Part shown: positions 12,340 through 23,531 of the stretch, in pieces | Layout of the letters: each line of letters starts with the position of its first letter | Numbering within the stretch: position 1 is the first letter of the stretch | NCBI RefSeq assembly: GCF_008831285.2 | Contig: NC_045138.2 | Location: forward strand, 27,747,934 to 27,811,933 | Source of the DNA: Nymphaea colorata | Lineage: Eukaryota > Streptophyta > Magnoliopsida > Nymphaeales > Nymphaeaceae | DNA: 64,000 bases | Reading direction: 5' to 3' | Made by a program: the position numbers and the translations under genes | Notes under the pieces: generated by a model | The model's input: the letters and a program-made list of their open reading frames with translations, nothing else | Databases searched by the model: none | What the model was told of the DNA's origin: nothing

Positions 12340-12560
12340 CCCATTTAGTTTGTTTCACCCTGGATCTTAGGTTCGCGGTGATCTGAGATCCTTAGGATTT
12401 AAATTCCATGAATTTAAGGTCGGGCACCTCCCCTGCCATTTGACCGTAAATTCATGGTTTTTAACGCGTATAATGGATTCAAAATCCATGTTGAGGATCT
12501 TCCAGAACACCTTTTAATGCAGTCTCATCCAAGGCTATCAAACACAACCTAAAAGATGTT
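12340..12560. repeat. MITE-like dispersed repeat, copy 1
   Basis: Shares GGATTTAAAT, AAGGTC with GGG and CTCCC nearby, and GTTGAGGATCT, in the same order, with 49494-49690, and has a similar TTTG-bearing start. Ends and target duplication are not resolved. Confidence 0.35.
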
Positions 12561-13735
12561 TGATTAGCATTCTTGGGTATTCACTTCTATTGTGGAAAGT
12601 TCATCAAGTATATGCAAACAATGGACATGAGAATGTGGTGGAACTTGTTACCATGTAAACACAAAGAATGTTTTTTTTTTTGGCATCCTCTATATTCTAT
12701 GATAAACCGCGAAATGGGTGAAATATCACAAAATGCTAAAGTTGTGTTTAGATGTCATTCTCAAAAAACAATGCTTGTGAAAATCAGGCTTTGTGACAAC
12801 TTGGTTTTTTAATGAGTTTATGAAACCTGGTTTGTATGTTTAAGTAACAGGACAAAACAATGTTTTAGGGTTTACTCGTTAGAAAACATCATTTTATTTA
12901 TACTCAAACACAATTTAAACACTATTTTATTTTGGAAACTTTAAGTGTGTCGTTCAAACACGTTCCAGTTCTTATCCATCAAACTAGCCCATGTAGATCC
13001 ATGAAATTATGAGGGACAAAAGTACATTGGGTAACTTTTTTAGCCATTCAAACACCCGTTTAGTAAAAAAAAAACGAACAAATGTTGAGTTCATTATAAA
13101 AGAAATCATGAGAAGTGATAACCTTCTCTTTATATTGACAGCTAAAAATTGGCAGTGCTTTCTCAATTCCATCGAAAAAAAATCTGAAAAACTCATGAAA
13201 AGCAATTGACTGAATGTCGCATCGAGACAAACTTTTCAATATATGAATGAGAGCTAGACTTTGATTTAGTAGTAGTCTCTTGGTTGAACTTAATCTAATT
13301 ACTGGGAATAGTTTTTATGAATTATGGAAGTTAATGAATAGGGATGTAAGCTATCAAATTCAGCCGCATTTGTTGATATGCAATATATAAAAGTGTTTGA
13401 TACACCTAATTGGGCTAAGGGTTGCTACTTCTCACTTAAAAGTTAGGTTAATACTAGGAATATTTATCTTTTCTTCATTCCCAAGACATAAGTCTGCATT
13501 TGGCGTCTCTAAGGCCTCTCCAATTAAAATTAAAAAATTTAAAAAATTGCAAATGAAAATTAAAAGAAGTTTTTTTTTTAAATTTTATTAAATGATATGA
13601 TTTAATATTATTAATTAGTTTTTAGGCAGATGGAAAAGTATGAACCGAACCTACCATTATTGGATCAATCCGACACATTAACAGGCTCACCCAGGACCCT
13701 GCAACTGCGAGAGAGCGGGAGAGAATCCTTCGACG

Positions 13736-16700
13736 ATGGACCCGAATAGCGCGCACGCGGTGGCGATGGCAGCGATGGCGTCGCACCATCAGCTGAAGCC
13801 GCCGGGGATCCTCCACCCGGGTCCCCTTGGTCCGCCACCAGGGGTGAGCGGCCTCCCGCCTCCGGCAGTAGACCCCATCTCACCGGTGATGCAGCCTGGC
13901 CGTCGCGGCCCCCTCGATCTCGATCCTCATCTTCACCACCAACAGCAGCAACTCGCCGGGTACTTCCCGAATCCCTACCAGGAACCAATCAAGACCATCT
14001 TCATCTCCGGTCTTCCAGACGACGTCAAGCCCCGGGAGATCCACAACCTCTTCCGGCGCCGGTACGGCTTCGAGTCCTGCCAGCTCAAGTACACCGGCCG
14101 GGGCGACCAGGTTCATTCTCATCTTCGTCCCCTGAGTCCGTGCCCCTAGTCGTCCTTGGCACTCCCTTCTTGAGAATTCTCCGTCTGCGGCCGCTGTTAG
14201 GGTTACTTGTCGCGCTTGTTTTCTTTCCTTGTTGAGGGTTCTAATGCTTGTTCTGTCTGGTTATGGTTGTGGATGTGACATTAGGGTTTTCTGGGTTAAA
14301 ATTGAAGGGTACGACACGCAAGTAGTGAGTGAATTGCCCTTCTCTTTCTCCCGTTTATTTTACAAGTAATATGGTCTCCTGGCTATAAATGCAATTTGCA
14401 AGCCATTTTTTGTTGTATTTCCGAAAATGAATGATATCAAGGTGAGTTTTCGTTCTAGGACCTGAGTTTTGAGTTAATAGTTATAGATGGCGGCCCCTTT
14501 CTGAGTTGATTCATCCTGCATAGGTAGAATTAGAAAATGCAGTTTAATGCCACTTCCAAATTATCCAGTACGGAGATTATTGTGTTGCTTTACCTGCAGG
14601 CCTAGTTTTTTCTGTGTCTTTTTCTTTTTATTGGTTTAAGTTGTGCACCTTGCGCTTGCATGCTGACATTGGTTTAATCTTTTCTGTGCACTTATTGATA
14701 AGTGAGACTATTGTTTTTAACGTCCTTTGCGCGCATCAGAAAGAGGCTTAGTCTTGTTCATGATGTTCCTATGCTTTCCTAAAAAATCTAAAGAATTTTC
14801 TCTGCATAGGTTGTTGCATTTGCGACATTCTTCGACCATCAATCTGCAATGGCAGCAATGGAAGCATTAAATGTGGGAGGCTTGTCTTATCCTTTTCTAT
14901 CGCTTCCTGATTGTATTGTTTGCACAACACTGAGCTGATCAAGTAAAGATAAATTGCTGATTTTCCACTTCCAGGGTACAATTTTTGATCCTCTTACTGG
15001 TGGAACATTACATATTGAGCTTGCAAGGTCAAACTCACGAACTAAGCGTCCAAGAGGTACTAGATTGCAACCACAGTTCTTGTTTCTGCATCCTCATTCT
15101 GGTGAAAGCGTGCTTGCTGTGAGTTGCATATGAAATTGAACTAGTCCATTGGTGCAAAATGATTGGCGGAGGTTCTTGCTTTTCAGGTAGTAGCGCCTAC
15201 ACAGTAATTGATAAGAGAATTAAGGATTCTAAGGGTGCTGAGGACGACTGGGGTAATGATGGTATGTGATCATCATGGCCTTTTACAGCTTGCTGCCACA
15301 GGAATTATTTGATGTACTTTTTGTTGACTGGATTTTACTAATGTGGCAAAAATGGCTTGATTACTGTTTTAATGGTCGTAGCTTTTGTGCAGTAGCTGTT
15401 TTGTGTCTATCATTTTTATGCAGTTGTTGGAAAAAACACTGGTTTCACGTAGAGAGACACTCATCACAACTTGCTTCTGTATCTTTCTTCACACATTTTT
15501 GGCACATTTTCACACTCAGGAGATGGCGGATCTGATGACCCATCGAGCATGAATAACACTAGTTCCAGCAACAAGAGTGGTTTACCATCAGCACAGAGGT
15601 TGATTGCACTTCAGATTGCACAAAATTGTTTAATTGTTTGAATTTTTCCCGTCTAAAATTCATGTTTTTTTTACCATACTGTGCAATTGTAGTATATATG
15701 AAAATCCATTTATTATAGTCACTGGTATTGATTGCTGTTACATTTTCAGTGGAGAAGCGACTGGTAATCTTGCTAATTTTCAGGACAATTCAGCTACAGT
15801 TGCCGTAAGTGCTCCTTTTTCTTTATTGAATATTGATAGCTGTGGTCCCATCATAGAAACATGTGTTGGTACAGTTGCCGTAAGTGCATGTGTTGGTATG
15901 AGCTCTTTCTGATGTGTTTACATGACGACCAGGATAAGCCTGCATTAGGGGAAGCTGCACCTTGTTCTACGTTGTTTATTGCAAATCTTGGCCCAACTTG
16001 CACGGAGCAAGAACTTACTGCCGTCCTATCAAAGTAAGTTTTGCATAATTTTTGTTTGATTGACATTATGGCTGCTATATTCAATACTCTTCCGCTGGGA
16101 AAATTTGGAAAATAGCTGTAGGTCATGCTTTTCTATAGTCTACCTACATGATATGGTTTGTAATTTCTGGCAGTTATCAGTTGTATCTCATTTACTTTCA
16201 TGGCTTATGCGAGTTATTGATCTTTGAATGATTCTTCTCGTTTTCTCTTACTGCCATAAGGTACCCGGGATTCCAAGTCCTTAAGTTGCGGTCAAAAGGT
16301 GGAATGCCTGTTGCTTTTGCTGATTTCCAGGTACAGTGTGCTACCTTCGAAGTATACAAAGTTTTTCAGTTGATTGTAGTCTGTGAGTTGCTTTATTACT
16401 CTGTTTGCAATAACCATTGTCCTGAAATCTAAATTGCTAAAGTATGAGTGGAGCTTTCCATTCTATGCTTTTACCTATGAACTTTATCGCTTACATGAAT
16501 ATATAGATACTTCCACACTCATGGGTGCCCTTCAGACATAAATACATGATTACATGTTCTCGAACAATGTACGGTAACATAACATACAAGGTATACCTTC
16601 AAGCACGTAACATAACATACAATAAATGGTACACCTTCAAGCACTCAACTCAACCTCGATAACTAGTTGAGTGGAAGAAGTCAGGCAAGATTTAGTTCTC

Positions 16701-16988
16701 GAGTTGTGTCTTGGTTGGTCTGTTACGAGCCCTCTTTCTTTTTATGCTTGACCGTTTGCATCCTGTATGCTGCAGGACGTATCATGTTCAACTGAGGCTC
16801 TAAGGTCGCTTCAGGGATGTCTTCTTGCATCTTCTGACCGTGGAGGAATGCATATAGAGTATCCTTCCCAGAACAACTGCCAACTCTTTTCTTATTTCGT
16901 TCCTTTTCTTTCAGAAGCATGAAAAATAATTTTGTCTCATGCCACTTTCTCCAGATATGCCAAGTCAAAAATGAGGAAAACCAGGTGA
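13736..16988 (+). CDS. RNA-binding protein with two RRM domains
   Basis: 338-residue protein binding RNA through two RNA recognition motifs. Exons: 13736-14110, 14810-14872, 14975-15056, 15187-15261, 15520-15598, 15750-15804, 15933-16033, 16261-16330, 16776-16858, 16955-16988 (TGA at 16986). All introns are GT-AG and phases close to exactly 339 codons. Residues 1-85 are rich in Pro, His and Gln. RRM1 spans about 86-167 (RNP2 IFISGLP, RNP1-like VVAFATFF). An acidic, Ser/Asn-rich linker follows. RRM2 spans about 256-335 (RNP2 LFIANLG, RNP1-like PVAFADF, ending HIEYAKSKMRK). The layout resembles plant proteins often labelled scw1-like or U1A/U2B-like. The exact target is unknown. Start chosen as the first ATG of the GC-rich exon. 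Exon 6 has a duplicated downstream donor that could add 25 residues. Confidence 0.93.
15795..15887 (+). repeat. 18-bp duplication of a splice-donor segment
   Basis: TACAGTTGCCGTAAGTGC occurs at 15795-15812, spanning the exon 6 donor, and again at 15870-15887, exactly 75 bases later. The 75 intervening bases are open in the coding frame, so use of the second donor would lengthen the protein by 25 residues without a frameshift. Confidence 0.85.
16573..16644. repeat. Imperfect tandem repeat in RRM-gene intron 8
   Basis: Two adjacent units of 34 and 38 bases beginning GTAACATAACATACAA and ending CACCTTCAAGCAC or a close variant. Non-coding. Confidence 0.8.
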
Positions 16989-18151
16989 GCAGAAGCCATT
17001 CTTACTTCTAAGGGGAGGTGTCCAATTTCAGAAGCGCTGCCAGAAGCAAAACGTTGACAGATTTGCGATTTTGTAGCGATTGTTATTAGTGTAACTCGAA
17101 AGGGCTGACTGTAGAAATTTTCCTAGATTTTGTATATTTGAATTTAACTGCTTTTGAGTCGGGAGTATGCCAAATGGAAGTTGCAGTTTAATGGTAATCA
17201 TGGCTATTCGGATTTGTTGTAATCGTCGTTGATGAGCGTCCCACCTTTCCTAGCCAATCACTTGAATTATCTGTTGGATCCAGTCTCACATGAAAGGCCG
17301 TGAAACTCAATCTCGGACCCTAGTGGCATCAACTGTAGTGATAAAGCTATAGCATCAATCATGCTTAGATTACAGGTGACAGATCCAGCTTTAATTACCG
17401 GAGATTGTGTCACTCAAGGGAGTTGAACTATGGGTCCCCCGTTACAGTCTTCTAATATGTCGGTTCCTTCTGGTCTCTCACGCACCCTCGCTGCATCTTG
17501 TTTTCAAGGAAAATAAGCAATGTGCTTGGGTAGGTTCAAACATTTTTGACGACCCTGATCATGTTTGGGTTACAGTGTCTCTCGAACATGGTAAATTGAA
17601 GCTATCCCAGTACCATGGGCAGCTGAGAACAATTTTTTGGGAAATTTCGAGGTTTGAGTCTCTGCTCAATAAAGAACGAATGGGCTACTTAAAGGCTTCT
17701 TAGTTGCTGTTAGAGACCAGATGATATTATTCCTGTATCCAAAGACAAAACTTGCTAATTAAGGTAGATTTATATTTAGCTCCATGCTCTCTATACCTCT
17801 CTGTTCCGGCATCACCACCACACAATTCATGAACTGGAAATGCTAGCAAGCGGAGAAATTGGTTGGTGTACAAATCTCAGGCACAATGTGAGCAAATTTA
17901 CACAGAAAAATCTTGTTATTTGATGGATACTGGTCTGTTATTTGAGTCCGGTGAATCATCATCATTATACCTTATGCACTGCTTCCGGATTGAGGCCATT
18001 ATTCTGGTGGCCGCACTGCTTCCGGATGCACTGCAGATTCTCTGCCTTCATATACCCATCCATAAAGAATAAAATTGGATCCTTAACGAATCCTTTCTCT
18101 TGGGTGGGACTTGATACAGAAAAATAATTTGCGAGAGGCCGTCATTCAACG
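16989..18151. other. 3' flanks of the RRM gene and SIG3 (convergent)
   Basis: Tail-to-tail spacer that should hold both 3' UTRs. A 98-codon frame at 17407-17703 has no recognised domain. GCACTGCTTCCGGAT occurs twice (near 17977 and 18014). Nothing else identified. Confidence 0.6.
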
Positions 18152-21100
18152 TCAACGGTAGAGCCTCAGGAAGGGACTCAGCCTACCTTGAATTTCCTCC
18201 TCCTTCAGCTTTGTAAACGCTGATTGCTCGATCCTTCTTATCCACTCTTTGGTCACATTTAGCAGCCTTCCAATCTCCTCTAAGGATTTGTACCTACCAT
18301 CGTTGAGACCATATCTTAGTATAAGCACTTGCCTCTCCCTCTGATGCAACGTGCCTAGAACTTCATGAATTTCATCGATCATGTGTTGCTTCACAACCAT
18401 CTCTTCTGGGGTCTTTACAAATGTATCAACTGTGACTTCCTGAGACCAAAGAAAAAAAAAAAAAGAAAGAAAAAAGGAAAGAAAAGGTTAGGTGGTGACT
18501 TTCACGATCTGATGATGGCATTCAACGGAGAGAGAGAGAGAGACCAAGAATTTTGCATGAAGATGTTCGCCAATTTTCTGATCTATGGATCCGGGAATGC
18601 GTGAACACTTCCTTGCCAGCAATACAGAACTTAATGGTAATCCAGTTACTGTTGCTATCTCATTGTCACATGGATACCTCCCATGCTTGCGATGAAGAGC
18701 TCTTCTAGCTTTCTGAGTTTTCGTTACTAGAATGTTCAGGGATGCCTACATATGGACATATAAGCACGAAGATGAGATATTGTCACACACCATATTATAG
18801 AAACAGTAACTCATGAAGTGCTGCAAGCAGAGAAGTGACTACACACTGGCAGTTGGATCCCTCGAGAATTACGGGCCACAAATGTTGACAGGCACTTTCG
18901 AATCCAGTACTGTGCATAGGTAGAGAAACGGTATCCTCTAGTGGGATCAAATCTCTCAGCACCTTGAAGGACACCTAACCGTCCTGCCTGCAGTGAAGAA
19001 GCAATCATTTGATTAACACACAAAGTTCCAATCAGTATTGGAAGTACGCAGAACAAATCCGTCCAGTATCTATTATTTGGCAATGAAAAGCTAAAATAAA
19101 CAAATGTTTGTAAATGTTCCATTCTATGGTAAGCACCAACAAATATTTCCCCTCACACAGGTCAATGACGAATGAGAGTGTTTCTGTGCATTGAGCAACC
19201 CGTCCCCAAGCTTTGTGCATATAGCATGATTTTTTACAGTATACCTGAACCAAGTCATCGAAGCTTATCCCCCTTCCTTGATATCCTTTAGCAAGATAAA
19301 TCACCAGTGAACGAGTACTTTTCAGGAGCTTATCTCTACATTGCCACCCAAAATATAACCGGTCCTTTAACGTCTTCTCATCTACACCAACTGCTTCAGC
19401 CCACCCAGACAAGCTGACTCTGTGCCCCAGTTTTTCTTCCAAATTGATTCGGACGTTTTCCAACCTTGAAATTTCCTGCGTTTCAAATTAAATCAACTCA
19501 AAAAAGAAACAGACCAAAATAATCTTAGTAACCCAATTTGTTAGAAGGGTGATTTTAGATGACATAGTCCAGGTATGTATGAACTGTGGAATCTATATAA
19601 CTAGATCAACTCAGAGTGATGCAACATTGGTTCAGAAGATCTCCCTTTAGCGGCCCTACATTGGTCATGAATTTCTAGCTTCCATTTAGCTCTAGACTCG
19701 GACACCTATACCGATGACTCCCGATTTGCTTAATTCAAGGACCCTTCGCACTTCAAAAATGCTAATGCAGTTGCAACGTTACCTGAACACCACTTGTCAT
19801 ATCTGACTCTTTTTTGGCAATTTCCAGTCTCCTTCTGCGTGATTTTAGTGAATCTGCTGATTTGATGGAGAGAATAGATATCCTAGACTTGTCAATTCTT
19901 GATGATAAAGTCAACGATTGTGAAACATCAGGCTTAGCCATTCTTCTAGTTCTCCTTTCTTTCCTCTCTTTCTTTTTACCTGATTGCACAGCAACATAAC
20001 CACAACTGTAGCTTCGCATGGTTTCTGAGAAACCATCTCCGGATTGAGGAATGGATGATACACCCACGTCTATGGTGTCTGTTGCAGCAAGTGTTTTTAA
20101 AAGACAAGCATGAAACAATTTCAGAGCGCCAAGCCTTTCAATTTGTATCAGAATCTCTTTTTCCAGCACCATCAAATCAGAATTTATAAGCAAGCCTTCT
20201 ATTTTCTCAAGATTTTCTATCAAGAATGTGAAGTCAGCTGCAGTGCCATCTGACTTATCCTCTGCAATATGCAAACAAGTGTTGCTGATGCAGTCCCGTA
20301 TTTGAGATGCTCTTGTAGAAACCTTGATCTGGACAAGAAGAATGCAATAATGTATATTTTAATGTTACCGTTGAAGATGTAGAGATTGAATTCATATGAA
20401 ACATATTAAACAAGAAAAAATTCATTGAACAAGATTAGCGATCGACCAATCCGCAAAGTTGGAAAGACATGGAATAACCTCATGGAGGCTCCAAAGGAAA
20501 GGGTAGCTTATGTCTATCACCAAGTTAAGGTGATGCCATTTTGCCATAATAAGAAACCACCCAGTATTCAATATTAGATGGCATTGAACCGCCAGATGAA
20601 GACATCTGAAATTGAGAGTATCTATGGTTATTTTGGACTAAGCGAAGCTAGAAGCTAACCTTGCTGTCTTCATTAAAAGTAGAACCGTTGTGAACCTTTT
20701 GTATCGGTCCAAGTGAACATGAATAAGCCTTTATTGATTCTCTATAGAGGGTTGTACTTTCTTCTGTTGCAATGTGCGGCATGGAAAGCCTAGCCAACTC
20801 GAACAAAGGTTCCCTGCTTTTCCCTGCATATCATGTCCAAACTGTTAATGTCAGAAGAACAATATTTTGCTCTGTCGGTGGACTACTAAGCAGAAACTAC
20901 AGAGACCATCTTCCTATTTATATGTGTGGGAAGCTTCAGAACAAGAGTACAAGTTGCAGTACAAGGCTACAAGCATTGGCTATTATTGCCCATTACGCAG
21001 CCATTGAGTCTAACATAGTGCTTCGATTCTTTTGGCTTCACCAAATAATTCATACAACGTTTAACAGCTAGAGTTTCTAATTTAGTTATTTTCTGCAAAA

Positions 21101-21891
21101 TAAATGCCAGCGAAAATGTTAGACTCCTCGATCAGACGACAAACTGTAAAATCTGGATTGCTGTCAAATCCCATGATTGGTACCAATGAATTTTTAGAGA
21201 TTGATCTGGGATGAAAAACTCAATTGTCAATTGATATGACTATCTGTGTAGATTGGAACGTGAGGATAGGAGCGAATATAATTCAACGGTAGTATTCTTT
21301 TGATGAATGAGCTCTCCAGCATTACGCATTGAAGATAAAAAGAAATTCTCATGTAAAAAAGATGTCAGTTAATATTTGAGCATCCATATCAATTCAGAAA
21401 AGATTAGAAAAAGGGAGCACAGTTTATCTCCAAAATATATATTTTGGCATCTTCATACAATAGTGACTGACGAAGGAGCAACCTAGGAAGAAATAGATTC
21501 TTAGCTATAAAGTCGTCCAACAATTTACTAGGCTCTCTGCAATGCCTTGGTGCTAGAGATGAACTTACAAAAATTGACGATATTTATGCTCACAAAGTAG
21601 ATAAACTCCCCGAATCTTAAAGAAAAAAAAAAAGGAAATCCAGAGTGGTCCGGCGTGAAGCGCTTGACTCACATAAGCATGTAAATGAAATACCAAAAGG
21701 AGATCTGATTTTCAGTATTGCAGAAATAACAGTCAACCAGAAGGAAAAGAAGATAAAACAGGAGCACTGTGTAATGACTCACAAGAGAAGGAAGAATTAT
21801 GTTTGGTTGCCAATGAAGATGTGCTCGTGGAAAAGGAAGAAGATGAATTTGGGAGAACCCATTTCCATTTCTGGAAGAACCCAACACCCAT
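18152..21891 (-). CDS. SIG3: Chloroplast RNA polymerase sigma factor, SIG3-like
   Basis: Nuclear-encoded sigma-70 factor that directs the plastid-encoded RNA polymerase to its promoters. Exons (minus): 21891-21738 (or ending at 21783), 20823-20660, 20328-19783, 19475-19245, 18987-18847, 18745-18545, 18439-18152. Phases close to 574 residues (559 with the shorter exon 1), near the usual SIG3 length. Exon 1 is Ser/Thr-rich after [11 protein letters not shown], fitting a transit peptide. Exon 3 encodes a long variable N-terminal part with basic [12 protein letters not shown]. Region 2 reads [20 protein letters not shown] then [20 protein letters not shown] and [19 protein letters not shown]. Region 3 has [20 protein letters not shown]. 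Region 4 has [20 protein letters not shown] and the helix-turn-helix [19 protein letters not shown]. The SIG3 label rests on remembered family sequence and length; the sigma-factor call is secure, the subtype less so. Confidence 0.92.
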
Positions 21892-22696
21892 CTCTTGTGC
21901 AGACCAAGATGGGTGGATAAATTTAGAGGCCTCATCCTCCCCCACCTCCACCACCAGTGCCCCATCTCTATTGCTCCTTCATTCTCCCCCTCGCTCTCGT
22001 CGTCTAAGAAAAAAAATAATATAACGAGGAGCTTCCCTTATCTTTTTTGTGCCAGGTACGCTTCCACGTCGCAGGCTGGAGCCCCTTTGTTTCTGGAAAC
22101 TTTTGGATTACGAAGCGGGGTAATGAGTTTCCTCGAGTTTTCTTTCTCAAATCTTGTCAACGCATGAACATGTCCATTATTCCATCTGCCTTCAGTCTTT
22201 TACTCAGATTCTTTAGTATAACCAAATGCTTCAGCTTGAACCACATTAATAAATCAAATATAGCGTCTCAGAATTCTTCGTTCATCGCAACATTGGGTTC
22301 AAATGAATTTTTGCGTTATTTAGGTTCCTCAACATGGAAATGTCATTTTTGTTCTTAGTTTTGTCAAAAAAATTGTATGTATTGTGCAATTAATTTTTCA
22401 ATTCATTGCGCTTTTTTTTATGCACCTTAAAAATCATTTTTCAAATGAAATTACGATTTATTTCTTAGTCAAATTAACGGTTTTTGTTAATCATTTTTAA
22501 TTAATAGTCTCCAACCTCAACGATGGATCTACCAAGATGGAAAAAAAGAGGGAATGAAACAGGCCAAACCCGACCGAAGGAATCCGGCTTCTCCCTTGTA
22601 GATTAAAGCTTATTGCATTTTTTTTTTTGTGGGGAGAAGCATACAGGCTTACCCCCAAAAGTTACCCCAAGCCAAAAACGTGAGTCAAACCAAGTG

Positions 22697-22736
22697 AATA
22701 TAATATAATATAATATAATATAATATAATATAATTC
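22697..22736. repeat. Pentanucleotide microsatellite (ATAAT)n
   Basis: About seven and a half ATAAT units, bracketed by GTGAAT and ATTCAC, which are themselves inverted. Confidence 0.95.
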
Positions 22737-23460
22737 ACAGGCACATTGAGCTTGGAAAAAATTGGCTTATAGGGCATGAAAACCACAACAAGACAGTTTG
22801 TTAAATCAGTACGAACTATTCCATCAAATAGATCGAATGACCTGTTTGTTTGTCCCATTTTAATTAAGTAAACATGAGCTATTAGCTTGATTCACAAAGG
22901 CACTTCCTAAGGGAATAATATATTAGCCTGCGTGATAATGACCAGCTCTCTCGTTTCCATAAATTATCAGATCATTTCATAGTTCTCATACTTATGAAAA
23001 TATCTGCAAACCACAATTTCAGAAAATTCAGCCCAAATTTGAATTACGACAAAAAGTGAGCTCCTAATTGCTTTTCCCTGACGTAGACTCTCTCTATATA
23101 TATATATCATGGAAGACTCAGCAGTTTTCTCATTAAGCCTTTACAGATCCATTTGAAGATATAGGGGTGGTGGTTCAGTGGACGCGATGAGCGATGCTAG
23201 TATCTTAACCTTCTTTAACAAACAACATTAATATTTCATATGTATAATATAATTTGTTACCAAACAGCATGTACAAAATGCTATAATAAGCTTAATTTGA
23301 GTTCCACTCCTAACATTGTTTCCATTTAGAAGGTTCGTAAACTTGATTCTATTACCTGTTTAGCTGGAGAGATCCGAAAGTCTAAAGCCAGCTCCACCTT
23401 TTGATTCATTTAGTTCATACTTACAATAATTACATTGTCACAGAAAACTCGTTCTATTAA

Positions 23461-23531
23461 AAAAAAAAGGCATATAAAACGTGGAAAACAAGTCAGCCAT
23501 ATAAAACGTGACAAAAAATGCCTTTTTTTTA
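23461..23531. repeat. Inverted repeat with 13-bp arms
   Basis: AAAAAAAAGGCAT (23461 onward) is matched by ATGCCTTTTTTTT (to about 23531), with two CATATAAAACGTG copies in the loop. Just downstream, AAACACGTA and TACGTGTTT form a second small inverted repeat near 23560-23595. Possibly a decayed MITE. Confidence 0.5.

Noticed and set aside
17407-17703. 98-codon plus-strand ORF between the RRM gene and SIG3
   Set aside because: No family resemblance; sits where two 3' ends converge.
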